Numbered from the stretch's first letter, positions 1-9,562 are shown. The stretch is 64,000 nt of DNA from Microbulbifer elongatus (GCF_021165935.1 NZ_CP088953.1:3085501-3149500); one strand, 5' to 3'. Made by a program: numbers and translations. The notes: a model not told the origin generated them from the letters alone.

Positions 1-19
1 AAAGGATCGTTGCGATAAC

Positions 20-312
20 TTACGCATTATCGATTTCGTCATTCCACTGTTGCTCGTAGCCTGCACGCTCCAGATACCCACCTAGCGTGCTATAAAGTTT
101 CTCCGTCCAGTACTCCGACGTGCCCTCGCAAGGCAAGCTCCTCCCTGAGCAGATTTATTAACCATGGCCCAGAAAAACCTACTCAGATGTGTTGCTTCCT
201 CCGCGGAACTTACGAAACCCCGGTCAAAAATAGCTAGCGTTTCTCCATCGTTGAGCAGATTTGCGAAAAACTTGGCGACAACTTTCTCTTCCTGATATTT
301 GTACTCGATCAT
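20..312 (-). pseudogene. Frameshifted small protein, partner of the upstream toxin-like gene
   Basis: The ATG at 312 overlaps the TGA of the gene at 309-698 (ATGA), so the two are translationally coupled. The first 45 or so residues (from MIEYKYQEEK) read normally. After residue 49 (about base 165) the protein-like reading moves to the next frame (WLINLLREELALRG), then near base 130-135 to the third frame (SEYWTEKLYSTLGGYLERAG), ending at the TAA at 20-22. The continuous product would be about 96 residues. I do not recognise the family. By position it could be an antitoxin or immunity partner. The two shifts suggest decay, though sequencing error near the window edge is possible. Confidence 0.5.
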
Positions 313-698
313 AGCGCTACTCCGGCATCTTCAATCACAGACATTCGATCTGCAATCCACTGCAATTTTTCTACTAATTGATGTACCAGCATTTTCTGTG
401 TCACCGTTAAAAAATAGTGCCCCTTTTTACGTTCATCTGGCACAAATTCAAGCCCCGGCGGAATATCTGCGGTCTCAAGAACCCAATATACATGTACCGC
501 AGCACCAGGATTGTGCTTCTGCTTCATTTTGTGCAAGCCTTTTAGGTGCTGCCAACTCGAAGAAAAAGACAGCCCCATCTGAGAATGCGGAAGTACCCAC
601 TGCAAGTCGGACGAAAGATACCAGTCTTTAACCCGCAAGCCATTGACTAGATCCTCACCAAGCGGTACATCTTCAGCATCATGTATAGCCAAGAACAT
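309..698 (-). CDS. Small toxin-like protein, possible Tse2-type ADP-ribosyltransferase fold
   Basis: This is a 129-residue soluble protein. Its C-terminal half has the pattern GLSF...VYWVLETADIPPGL...PD...GHYFL...M, which reminds me of Tse2-type ADP-ribosyltransferase toxins (an IPPxL then HYxl pattern). The resemblance is by eye only and is not proof. The gene overlaps the next ORF by ATGA, the usual layout of toxin-antitoxin or toxin-immunity pairs. The ATG at 698 has no clear ribosome site. It lies about 10 bases from the remnant of a phage replication gene on the other strand, so the N-terminus may have been cut when the cassette and phage sequence were joined. The alternative is an unrelated small cargo protein. 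Confidence 0.5.
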   Translation of the reverse strand: MFLAIHDAEDVPLGEDLVNGLRVKDWYLSSDLQWVLPHSQMGLSFSSSWQHLKGLHKMKQKHNPGAAVHVYWVLETADIPPGLEFVPDERKKGHYFLTVTQKMLVHQLVEKLQWIADRMSVIEDAGVAL

Positions 699-709
699 AG
701 ACGTGTTAG

Positions 710-1204
710 AACGTCGGCACGGATCTCTATGGACAGGACGCGATCCAGAGCGCGATGCGCATTCGTGCCTGGGCGTCTACCGGGAAGATTCGCCAATTTC
801 AGCAGATCGGCGGCCCCAGTGTTACCGCGTGGCGGGAGTCCCGCAGGCTTGCACATAGTGAGCATGCAGAAGCCGCTTTGGACTCAATAGATAGCGAGTT
901 ATTGAAAGGCCTCATCGAGGCTGCGGACAAAGGAAACTGGGAAACCTTTACCGAGCTGTCCGGCGGGCCTACTCCAGAACGAGCCAGCCTGCCGTTGCGG
1001 GCACTACACGTCGTCAAAAAAGGCTTGAACAAATACGGTCAAGAAGCTCAAAAATTGATCGGCCTGCTATTTCAGGCGAAATCGAGGGTCATCACTCGCT
1101 TTCACGAATGGACAGTTCGACCAGTTACTGAGCTCGAAAGTTGCGGAGCGGAAGCGGGAGCAATAGGAGGGGCGAATACCCCTCCCTTTGGGTACTGTCA
1201 ATAA
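710..1204 (+). pseudogene. C-terminal remnant of P2-type phage replication endonuclease (gpA family)
   Basis: The open frame begins after a TAG at 707-709, has no convincing start, and runs to a TAA at 1202. It reads like the end of a phage replication endonuclease. [14 protein letters not shown], then [15 protein letters not shown], then a [13 protein letters not shown] block, then [13 protein letters not shown] and a closing W-T-V motif follow the order I know from P2 gene A proteins. The N-terminal rolling-circle domain with its tyrosines is absent and is replaced by the toxin-like cassette on the opposite strand. It is therefore a broken prophage gene and marks the island as phage-derived. 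The ATG at 755 is internal and probably not a real start. Confidence 0.7.
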
Positions 1205-1210
1205 CTGTAC

Positions 1211-1229
1211 GGCCTACTAACTATAGGCC
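1211..1229. terminator. Short hairpin between convergent genes
   Basis: GGCCTA and TAGGCC (6-bp arms, 7-base loop) lie between the end of the phage gene remnant and the stop of the RES gene. There is no T-tract on either side, so terminator function is uncertain. Confidence 0.25.
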
Positions 1230-1236
1230 TTTGAAC

Positions 1237-2274
1237 TTACGTATTCAGCGCATACTCGACACTTGCACCGGTGACGATATGTTTTCCGGGTTCAATAATC
1301 TCGAGCTTTTCGTCCCCAAAAAGGACCAAATTGGCGTGAGAACCATATGAACTCGCATATCGAATACCATTGAAGTCGGCAATATTTTTTAGAAACTCGC
1401 AAACAAACTGCGTGGGGACATATTCAAGGTGAGATTTTTCAGGAATTACTGGATTCGCAAGGTCACTCGAAAAACTCTCAAGCAAGTTCAAGTACTTGAG
1501 AGCTGGCACCATCCTCTCACCCTCAAACTTTAAGACAGATGCCATCACCTTTGGAGAGGTCAGGTCAATTACACGAAAGTCTTCTCGAACAAGAATCTCA
1601 GAGATGAAAACTGTTCCACCGATACTAGGGCGCACCTCTTTTACAGCCGTATCTTGATCTTCAGACACATATAGATACGAAATTCCCGCAGGGTTTGCGC
1701 GTCCATTAGAGGTTCTAATAGCTGGAGGTCGCCCCATTTCTTCTGCACTTAGCAGCTCATCCTCCGATAACCTTGTGCGATAAAACTGGTCGCCTTTGTA
1801 GTACTTCTTTTGAAGCTGAGAAATTAAGTCACCAAAAATCCCGTAATCATCTCCGCGCCGAGAAAATAACCCCCTATACTCTTCATACTGTGGGAAATAC
1901 CTATTTCCGTGTTTAAGCTCTTTCTTAAAGCTACGCCACTCTTCTCTCTGACTCGCCACTTCTGAAGGCAACTCGTACATTTTACCCAGAAAATCATCAC
2001 CAAGAATCAACGACAAAAAGGGCTTTGGGTCCCCCATACACGCGTTAAACAACTTGAATTCCGATGAGTATATATCGACAGCTGAAACACCATGCTCGCT
2101 TTCAATCAGGCACTCCGTGGTAGGCTCAAATAAATCTGCCAAGGCCATCACGTCAACGACCAGATTCCCCACTTCCCGACAAAAACTGCATTCACCAAAA
2201 GCGCCTTTAAACTGAATTTCTTCTTTTATCGCCAAGTCAGAAAAGCACTGGGTACAAACCTCAGCCACCTTCAC
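1237..2274 (-). CDS. RES-domain protein with N-terminal zinc finger (HEPN/RES type)
   Basis: The protein has 345 residues. C7xxC10 and C29xxC32 form a zinc-binding N-terminus like that of HEPN/RES N-terminal domain proteins. A C-terminal RES domain spans about 160-325. The three residues that name RES are visible as Arg in FYRTR (166/168), Glu213 in VKEVRP, and Ser308/309 in RYASSYG. Characterised RES toxins degrade NAD+ (phosphorylase or glycohydrolase activity), so this is the likely lethal effector. It is the last gene of the sce7726-sce7725-RES operon and overlaps the sce7725 frame by 14 bases. The start is GTG at 2274, but GTG at 2268 sits better behind the AAGGAG box. No RES-Xre antitoxin gene lies beside it, which is unusual. 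Confidence 0.85.
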   Translation of the reverse strand: MKVAEVCTQCFSDLAIKEEIQFKGAFGECSFCREVGNLVVDVMALADLFEPTTECLIESEHGVSAVDIYSSEFKLFNACMGDPKPFLSLILGDDFLGKMYELPSEVASQREEWRSFKKELKHGNRYFPQYEEYRGLFSRRGDDYGIFGDLISQLQKKYYKGDQFYRTRLSEDELLSAEEMGRPPAIRTSNGRANPAGISYLYVSEDQDTAVKEVRPSIGGTVFISEILVREDFRVIDLTSPKVMASVLKFEGERMVPALKYLNLLESFSSDLANPVIPEKSHLEYVPTQFVCEFLKNIADFNGIRYASSYGSHANLVLFGDEKLEIIEPGKHIVTGASVEYALNT

Positions 2275-3194
2275 TCTCCTTGAGGTAACCGCAAATAGTT
2301 TCTACATGATGCTTAATTGAAATTTTCTTGACGTGGCCAAGCCCTGGGAAATGCTTCTTCTCGTGTAAAGCTTCAAACTCTGCCATACCATCTGTCGCAC
2401 TAAACATGCGAGGCTCAGCATTCATCTCATTTACAAGCTTACCCAACGCATCAAGAAACTTACCGCCAGGGTCCGTTGGAGACCTATCGTCATACGAAGA
2501 ATAATGCCTAACATACATTTCATCGAAACGGTCTGCATTGATATACGAAGCATGAATAGTTACAACATATGCTGGGCCACCCCCCTCAGAAAAATCTTTC
2601 GGGAGAATAGTATAGTCACCGAAACCGACAACCTTCGGGCTTTCGCTATAAGTTACATGCAGGTAGGAAAAAGGGGATTCATCTTTATAATCAGAGTTTC
2701 GCAATTGCTTTTGAAAAAAAATCACCAATCAAGACAACATTTTCTAAGCTTCTAATCGCCGGAGGCGGCGTACTTTCGTCAACAATAGTATATTTTGCAG
2801 CACCAGATACCCCCACAATCTCCCGATCAACACCTCCTGTTACAAAAATCGCAAAATCCCCACTCAGAGCATCGATAACTCTTCTTGCCGCTTCATCCGA
2901 GGAGTCACGAAGCGCAACACATGGCAAAAATTTTAAATCGTTGCCAGACAACTCGGGCATCAGCTCTGACATGCCGCCTACAACATCACCAACAGTAGGA
3001 TTAACAATCACTAGAGGGACAAAACCGCTTTCGTTTAACGATTTGATGGTAGAAATCAGCGGCCTTAACTTCTTCCGAACGGGTTCTATGACCGGACAAA
3101 AATTTTCCGGACTGACAACCCCAGAACTAAGAAGCTCTCGGAGAGCAAACAATTCAAATTGCTTACTCCTAAGTAGAGGAAAGTACATTACCAC
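2261..3194 (-). pseudogene. sce7725 family (Beta-protein-like) protein, split by a frameshift at an A8 run
   Basis: Two overlapping frames form one protein of about 310 residues. The first part (3194 to about 2722) starts MYFPLLRSKQFELFALREL, a Beta-protein style start, with PVIEPVRKK after it. The second part (to 2261) contains NSDYKDESPFSYLHVTYSE and GFGDYTILPKDFSEGGGPAY, typical of the sce7725 family. Removing one base from the run of eight A (T on the coding strand) at 2714-2721 joins them as GDFFQKQLRNSDY. The family is almost always found beside sce7726. As sequenced, translation stops 23 bases after the run. This could be decay, sequencing error, slippage translation or phase variation. 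Its molecular role is not known to me. Confidence 0.75.
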
Positions 3195-3200
3195 TCCCTG

Positions 3201-4040
3201 TTAAGCTTTATCCCTAAAAATGGAAATCAAATTTTTTTCTTGTTCTTGAGTAAATCGATAACTTACGGCCGCATTTTTCAAAGAAAATGGCATGAAATCA
3301 ATTAAATGGTTTTTCACAGCTCTGTGTTTCTTGAGCATCGCTAGATAACCTTCCGCCAGATCATCTTCTTCAGCATCCAAGACCAACTCACGACACATTG
3401 AAAATAGTTGAGCGTTTGTAGCGGATGGCAACTTACCTGACACAAGAAATGCCAACTCCTGATACTCAGCCTTCCTCAGCGATTTAACTAGTGCCTCACG
3501 ATCTATCCCGCCTTTCCGCCTACAAGGTTCCCTTACTTTTTTGAAGTAAGATCTATCCGAAAGAATAAGAATTCCCACCCCTTGTTCTAAAGTTTCAATT
3601 ACATCAGAGCAATTTTTCTCAGAACAAACAACATACACTTCATCAAACAATTTTCGATACTGTTTAACTTGGTCATTCAGTCGAATAAGGGAGTCGTATT
3701 CCGTCTTAATTTCATAGCAAGTTGACTTACCATTTAAGATTACGCAGTCAGCTTTATTTGAACCAACCCGGAATTCAGAAAGCATGGTAGAGGTATTTAC
3801 AGAGTGCCGCCCAAGCAGGTGACGAAGAACCAGAAAATTCTTGTAGATATATTCTGTTCTATAACCTCGATTGAGCTCGTTAAAAACTTCATTGAAAAAT
3901 GATGTAAAGCTGGCAATTTTGGTTGTCGAAAACAGACTTCGCGAAACATACTCCACAAAGGAATAGTCACCCTCACTCAGCGAAGCCAAGCTCGAACTAT
4001 TAAAAATTTTTGAGACTTCTTTGTAATTTATAGTTTTCAT
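3201..4040 (-). CDS. sce7726 family protein, PD-(D/E)xK nuclease-like
   Basis: The protein has 279 residues. An N-terminal helical half carries RGYRTEYIYKNFL and is followed by a nuclease-like core: E89, D98 in NKADCV and E110-I-K112 in CYEIKTE, then a QVKQY motif. This matches the PD-(D/E)xK order, so I infer a DNA or RNA nuclease or a nuclease-fold binding protein. It is the first gene of the operon, 6 bases upstream of sce7725, and a promoter candidate lies about 65 bases before the ATG. Sce7726/sce7725 pairs occur as mobile accessory genes. Base composition is clearly more AT-rich than the core genes beyond the tRNA. The family identity is firm; the activity is inferred. Confidence 0.8.
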   Translation of the reverse strand: MKTINYKEVSKIFNSSSLASLSEGDYSFVEYVSRSLFSTTKIASFTSFFNEVFNELNRGYRTEYIYKNFLVLRHLLGRHSVNTSTMLSEFRVGSNKADCVILNGKSTCYEIKTEYDSLIRLNDQVKQYRKLFDEVYVVCSEKNCSDVIETLEQGVGILILSDRSYFKKVREPCRRKGGIDREALVKSLRKAEYQELAFLVSGKLPSATNAQLFSMCRELVLDAEEDDLAEGYLAMLKKHRAVKNHLIDFMPFSLKNAAVSYRFTQEQEKNLISIFRDKA

Positions 4041-4103
4041 CGATTCACGGAAATCTCTCGCTCGTGAAGGAGCAACTTACACATCCATTCGAAGCTAATG
4101 CGA

Positions 4104-4131
4104 ATTACATAAAAAGGCTCTCACTTGACAA
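4104..4131 (-). promoter_or_regulatory. Candidate sigma-70 promoter for the sce7726 operon
   Basis: On the minus strand TTGTCA (4131-4126), a 16-base spacer and TGTAAT (4109-4104) precede the sce7726 ATG by about 65 bases. This is seen by eye only. Confidence 0.45.
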
Positions 4132-4214
4132 TCAAGCCAAAACGAAGACTACACCGCCAGTTTCTTCCCAACAAGAACTCAATCGGACTTAATGTGGACT
4201 TAAACACAAGACAC

Positions 4215-4240
4215 AAAAAAGCCCGCTCTATTGGCAGGCT
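4215..4240 (-). terminator. Intrinsic terminator after tRNA-Pro
   Basis: On the minus strand a 7-bp stem AGCCTGC/GCGGGCT (one G-U pair) with a 7-base loop is followed by six T. It ends the tRNA-Pro transcript and lies on the island side of the tRNA. Confidence 0.7.
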
Positions 4241-4268
4241 TTTAAGCCGTTGATATACAACGGTTTTA

Positions 4269-4345
4269 TGGTCGGAGTGGCCGGATTTGAACCGACGACC
4301 ACCACACCCCCAGTGTGGTGCGCTACCAGGCTGCGCTACACTCCG
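4269..4345 (-). tRNA. tRNA-Pro (GGG)
   Basis: A complete cloverleaf of 77 bases includes the encoded CCA (minus strand 4271-4269). The acceptor stem CGGAGTG pairs with CACTCCG. The anticodon arm CCACA-CTGGGGG-TGTGG gives anticodon GGG. The T-arm holds GGTTCAAATCC. The 3' end faces the foreign island at 1-4268, so the gene is the likely integration point. No second copy of the tRNA 3' end is visible in the window, so the far attachment site must lie left of base 1 or be lost. Confidence 0.95.
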
Positions 4346-4482
4346 ATGGAGATATAAATCGAGCGGTCAAAGTGACGTAAGTGCTTGATTTATAAGGGGC
4401 ATCGCTTTGCGATGAGGCGCAAATCATACCGAAGTACGGTGGGAATGCAAGCCCGTTTTGCGCCTTTTTGACTCTGGTTAGA

Positions 4483-4848
4483 TCAGGCTTCCACTTCCAG
4501 CAGTTCCAGCACACCTTCCAGCTCGGCGATCATCTGTGGGATCACCTGGTTCAACTGAACCGTCTGCACTTTCTCGGAGGTACCGCTTTCCATCTGCAGG
4601 CGTGCGCCGCCAATGGTGTAGCCCTCTTCGTACAGAAGTGCGCGGATCTGGCGGATGAGGATGACATCCTGGTGTTGGTAGTAGCGGCGGTTGCCGCGAC
4701 GTTTGACCGGGCTGAGCTGCGGGAATTCCTGCTCCCAGTAGCGCAGTACGTGAGGTTTTACAGCACACAGCTCGCTGACCTCACCGATGGTGAAATAGCG
4801 TTTCCCCGGGATTACAGGGAGTTCGCTGTTATGACTCGCTTCCAGCAT
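4483..4848 (-). CDS. MerR family transcriptional regulator
   Basis: This is a 121-residue DNA-binding protein with a MerR winged helix at about 18-85 ([21 protein letters not shown], then [12 protein letters not shown]). A short helical C-terminus follows instead of a metal- or drug-binding domain. It overlaps the end of ihfA by 20 bases and is probably co-transcribed and translationally coupled to it. This small MerR gene directly after ihfA is a standing arrangement in many gammaproteobacteria. Its target is not evident from the sequence. There are no cysteines in the positions of metal-sensing MerR proteins. Confidence 0.9.
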   Translation of the reverse strand: MLEASHNSELPVIPGKRYFTIGEVSELCAVKPHVLRYWEQEFPQLSPVKRRGNRRYYQHQDVILIRQIRALLYEEGYTIGGARLQMESGTSEKVQTVQLNQVIPQMIAELEGVLELLEVEA

Positions 4849-5134
4849 CTTCTTCTACTCGTGCCTTGAGTTTTTGCCCCGGCTTGAAGGTGACTACCCT
4901 TCTCGCGGAAATGGGGATTTCTTCGCCAGTCTTGGGGTTCCGTCCCGGGCGCTGGCTTTTGTCACGCAGATCGAAATTGCCAAACCCCGACAGTTTGACC
5001 TGCTCGTTATTTTCAAGGGCGTTGCGGATTTCCTCGAAGAAATATTCGACGATTTCTTTGGCTTCGCGCTTGTTGAAACCCAGCTCTTCGTACAACTTCT
5101 CGGCGAGCCCGGCTTTGGTCAGTGCCTCTGTCAT
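4829..5134 (-). CDS. ihfA: Integration host factor subunit alpha
   Basis: This 101-residue HU/IHF-family protein pairs with IHF-beta (encoded at 22400-22708) to bend DNA sequence-specifically. The family signature [21 protein letters not shown], with the intercalating proline in the beta arm, is present. The start [14 protein letters not shown] matches the usual N-terminus. It follows pheT by 132 bases and overlaps the MerR-type gene. The pheS-pheT-ihfA-merR order is the normal enterobacterial and pseudomonad arrangement. Confidence 0.97.
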   Translation of the reverse strand: MTEALTKAGLAEKLYEELGFNKREAKEIVEYFFEEIRNALENNEQVKLSGFGNFDLRDKSQRPGRNPKTGEEIPISARRVVTFKPGQKLKARVEEDAGSES

Positions 5135-5266
5135 TGGTTCCTGCCCAACAGATTCAGAGGCGTCGACTCCCGGTTGTTCAGCCTGGTACCGCGTTGGCTT
5201 GGAACCCGGAGGCAGACGCTCTCGGGATACGCGCGTCAGACTGCGTACCCCGGAGCGATTTCCGAA

Positions 5267-7651
5267 TCAGCGCAGGCTGGCGTTGTATTTTTGTTCTAGT
5301 TCAGAAACAACCGCTTGCACGGCGGCATTGATTTCTTCGTCGTTAAGGGTGCGCGAGGGATGCTGAAAGGTCAAGCCCATGGCGACACTTTTTCTATTAA
5401 AATCAATGCCTTTGCCCTGATAGACGTCAAAAATATTGAAGTCAGTCAAAAATTCACCAGCGGCAGTGACCGCCGATTCAGCAAGCTGGCCGACCGGAGT
5501 GTCCACGTCTGCCAGTATGGCCAGATCGCGGCGCACCTCGGGGAATTTGGACAATGGAGCAAAGGCAGGAATGACCGCCTGCCCCAACCCATCCAGGCTC
5601 AGTTCAAACAGGAAGGCGCCTTTGGGCAGGTCGTAGGCCTTCTGCAGCTCCGGGTGCAGTGCGCCCAGTACGCCAACAGGCTTGCCGTTGCGCTGCAGCT
5701 CGGCACACTGGCCGGGATGCAGGGCCGCGTGTCGGGCAGGAACGAAGGTGAACTCCCCTTCTGCCTCGTAATGGGTCAGCAGTGCTTCCACATCCGCTTT
5801 GATGTCATAGAAGTCCACCAGATCCTTGGAGCCGGTCCAGCCTTCCGGCTGGCGGGTACCGTAGATCAGGCCGGCGAGCATACGCTCCTGCTGCAGTGCC
5901 TCACCCTCTTTACCGGGCACGAAACGCAGGCCGGTTTCAAACAGGCGCAGGCGGTCCTGCTGGCGGTTGAGGTTGTATTGCAGGGCTTTGACCAGGCCCG
6001 GCATCAGCGTGGTGCGCATTACGGAGAGCTCTGCGCTGATGGGGTTCTGCAGGGCTACAGGCTCTACTTCCGGGTCGAATTTGGCGGAGGCATCGCGATC
6101 GATAAAGCTGAAGGTGATGGCCTCTTGATAGCCGCGGGACAGCAGGGTCTGCTCCAGGCGGGACTGGGCCACATTGGCTTCGGCGCGCGGCACAATATCC
6201 AGAGACGCTTTCAAGGCGACACTGGGAATACGGTTGTAGCCGTAGACGCGTGCCAGCTCTTCCAGCAGGTCGGATTCGATAGCGATATCGAAACGGAAGC
6301 TGGGCACCAGGAAGGTCCAGCCTTCGCTGTCTTCAGCGATCTTTTCCAGGCCCAGGCGGGTGATGATCTCGACGATCTCGGCATCGCTCATTTCGATACC
6401 GAGACCACCGCTTACACGCTGGCGGCGCAGGGTGATATTGCGCTCCGCCGGCATGGCTTCGGTCACTTCACGCAGGTGTACCGGACCCGGTTCACCGCCG
6501 ACGATCTCCAGCAGGAGCTGGGTAGCGCGCTCAATGGCTTTTTCCTGCAGGCGGTAATCCACGCCGCGCTCGAAGCGGTGGGAGGAATCTGTGTGCAGGC
6601 CGTAGGAACGGGCTTTACCGGCAATGGCCAGCGGGCTGAAAAAGGCGCTTTCCAGGAAGATGTCGTTGGTGGCCTTGGTGACGGAGGAATCCAGTCCACC
6701 CATGATGCCGGCAATGGCCAGTGGGCCCTTCTCGTCGGCAATCAGCAGGGTGTCGGCTTTCAGCTCCACTTCCTGTTCGTCGAGCAGGGTGAGCTTTTCG
6801 CCCTGCTCTGCCATACGCACCTTGATGCCGCCACTCAATTTGGCGAGATCGAAGGCGTGCATGGGCTGGCCCAGTTCCAGCAGAACATAGTTGGTGACAT
6901 CCACCACCGGATCAATGCTGCGCACACCGCTGCGACGCAGGCGCTCCTGCATCCACAGTGGGGTTTGCGCGTCGATATTGATGTTGCGGATCACGCGGCC
7001 CACGTAGCGCGGACAGGCGTCTTCGGCGAGCAGGGAAACCTGCAGGCTGTCGTCGATCACCGGGGCAACCGCCTCGATAACCGGCGGGGTGACTTCGCAG
7101 CGGTTCAGCACACCCACTTCACGGGCGATACCGGCGACGCCGAGGCAGTCGGAACGGTTCGGGGTCAGGTCGACCTCGATGGTGCTGTCGTCCAGCTGCA
7201 GGTATTCCCGCAGGTCGGTGCCGGTAACGGCGTCTTCTGGCAGCTCCCAGATACCGTCGCTGTCGCCACCCAGCTCCAGTTCGGTCTGGGCACACAGCAT
7301 GCCGAAGCTCTCGACGCCGCGCAGTTTGGCTTTCTTGATTTTGAAATCGCCGGGCAGCTTGGCGCCCACTAACGCGAAAGGAATCTTGATGCCGGTGCGC
7401 GCATTGGGTGCGCCGCAGACCACTTGCATCTCCCCTTCCGGGTGGCCTTTTACTTTACAGACGCGCAGTTTGTCGGCGTCCGGATGCTGTTCACAGGCGA
7501 CGATTTCACCGACGACCACACCGGAAAATGCGCCGGCTACTGGCTCTACGGCGTCCACTTCCAGGCCCGCCATGGTGATCTGGTCGGCCAGCTGCTGTGC
7601 TGTCAGGTCCGGGTTTACCCACTCCCGTAACCAGGCGTTGCTGAATTTCAT
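5267..7651 (-). CDS. pheT: Phenylalanyl-tRNA synthetase beta subunit
   Basis: The 794-residue length is normal for the bacterial beta chain. An N-terminal tRNA-binding OB domain spans about 40-150 (VVVGEIVACEQHPDADKLRVC). B3/B4 editing and B5 domains follow (DVTNYVLLELGQPMHAFD near 255), then the catalytic-like core. A C-terminal anticodon-binding FDX domain starts around 700 (SKFPEVRRDLAILAD). With PheS it forms the alpha2beta2 enzyme that charges tRNA-Phe and edits Tyr-tRNA-Phe. It lies 80 bases downstream of pheS in one operon. Long ORFs on the other strand are shadows of its codon bias. Confidence 0.98.
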   Translation of the reverse strand: MKFSNAWLREWVNPDLTAQQLADQITMAGLEVDAVEPVAGAFSGVVVGEIVACEQHPDADKLRVCKVKGHPEGEMQVVCGAPNARTGIKIPFALVGAKLPGDFKIKKAKLRGVESFGMLCAQTELELGGDSDGIWELPEDAVTGTDLREYLQLDDSTIEVDLTPNRSDCLGVAGIAREVGVLNRCEVTPPVIEAVAPVIDDSLQVSLLAEDACPRYVGRVIRNINIDAQTPLWMQERLRRSGVRSIDPVVDVTNYVLLELGQPMHAFDLAKLSGGIKVRMAEQGEKLTLLDEQEVELKADTLLIADEKGPLAIAGIMGGLDSSVTKATNDIFLESAFFSPLAIAGKARSYGLHTDSSHRFERGVDYRLQEKAIERATQLLLEIVGGEPGPVHLREVTEAMPAERNITLRRQRVSGGLGIEMSDAEIVEIITRLGLEKIAEDSEGWTFLVPSFRFDIAIESDLLEELARVYGYNRIPSVALKASLDIVPRAEANVAQSRLEQTLLSRGYQEAITFSFIDRDASAKFDPEVEPVALQNPISAELSVMRTTLMPGLVKALQYNLNRQQDRLRLFETGLRFVPGKEGEALQQERMLAGLIYGTRQPEGWTGSKDLVDFYDIKADVEALLTHYEAEGEFTFVPARHAALHPGQCAELQRNGKPVGVLGALHPELQKAYDLPKGAFLFELSLDGLGQAVIPAFAPLSKFPEVRRDLAILADVDTPVGQLAESAVTAAGEFLTDFNIFDVYQGKGIDFNRKSVAMGLTFQHPSRTLNDEEINAAVQAVVSELEQKYNASLR

Positions 7652-7731
7652 ATCTGATCTCTAGCTATTTGTTTCTTGCGCGCTTTGCGCGGTTCACCCA
7701 CACAGTGGGCTCCCAATAAATTGGATTCGAT

Positions 7732-8769
<1,038 letters not shown>

Positions 8770-8884
8770 CTATTCGCTCGCTCTGACTCGTTCTGATCGA
8801 TGAGTGACAATGAGTACTTATTTTCCGCAGCGGATAATAGCAGTCCACCGCGTCAGAAATTTGTTCTGTATAGACATTACAGAT

Positions 8885-8924
8885 AAAAAAATAGGGAAGA
8901 GCCAAACAGCCCTTCCCTATTTTT
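8885..8924. terminator. Intrinsic terminator after the infC-rpmI-rplT operon
   Basis: A perfect 13-bp stem (AAAAATAGGGAAG with its complement) and a 12-base loop are flanked by A-runs and T-runs, so it can work in both directions. It separates rplT from pheS. Confidence 0.85.
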
Positions 8925-8971
8925 AAAGCACAAATCCGCCCTTACGGGCCGATTTATTCTGCAGGCGCTAA

Positions 8972-9331
8972 TTAAGCTGCCAGGGCTGCCTTGGCTTTTT
9001 CAACTACGGCAGCAAAAGCGGCTTTGTCGTATACCGCCAGATCAGCCAGAACACGGCGATCCAGAGCGATATCCGCCTTCTTCAGGCCAGCAATCAGTCG
9101 GCTGTAGCTCAGGCCTTCAGCGCGGGACTGGGCGTTGATACGCGTGATCCACAGAGCGCGGAAGTTACGCTTCTTAACGCGACGGTCGCGGTAAGCGTAC
9201 TGACCAGCTTTGATGACTGCCTGCTTGGCTACGCGGAATACGCGAGAACGCGCACCGTAGTAACCTTTAGCCTGCTTCAGAATTTTCTTGTGACTACGAC
9301 GCGCCACTACACCACGTTTTACACGGGCCAT
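8972..9331 (-). CDS. rplT: 50S ribosomal protein L20
   Basis: This is a 119-residue basic ribosomal protein. The N-terminus [19 protein letters not shown] and the [14 protein letters not shown] segment are diagnostic. It binds 23S rRNA early in 50S assembly, and in relatives it represses its own operon translationally. It lies 36 bases after rpmI and is the last gene before a strong terminator. The length is normal. Confidence 0.98.
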   Translation of the reverse strand: MARVKRGVVARRSHKKILKQAKGYYGARSRVFRVAKQAVIKAGQYAYRDRRVKKRNFRALWITRINAQSRAEGLSYSRLIAGLKKADIALDRRVLADLAVYDKAAFAAVVEKAKAALAA

Positions 9332-9367
9332 ATCAATATCCTCTTAAAAACTTACGTGTGCAGCCAA

Positions 9368-9562
9368 TTACTTGGCGCGCAGCATGCGATCGACCAGGGT
9401 GGCATCAGACTTGTTCAAAGTGTTGGTGCCGCGCAGCTGACGCTTACGCTTGGTGGTCATCTTGGTGAGGATGTGGCTCTTGTTGGCGTGCTTGTGCTTG
9501 TAGCCCGAAGCGGTCTTCTTGAAACGCTTTGCAGCGCCAGAATGTACTTTTGCTTTCGGCAT
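9368..9562 (-). CDS. rpmI: 50S ribosomal protein L35
   Basis: This is a 64-residue basic protein beginning [17 protein letters not shown], which fixes the start at 9562. An upstream in-frame ATG at 9574 would add four residues not seen in the family. It lies between infC and rplT in the usual translation operon. It is a component of the large ribosomal subunit. Confidence 0.97.
   Translation of the reverse strand: MPKAKVHSGAAKRFKKTASGYKHKHANKSHILTKMTTKRKRQLRGTNTLNKSDATLVDRMLRAK

Noticed and set aside
5315..7372. Long open frame of 685 codons opposite pheT
   Set aside because: It is the antisense image of pheT's codon bias; its sequence is low-complexity (Gln/Ala/Gly rich) and no start has a ribosome site.
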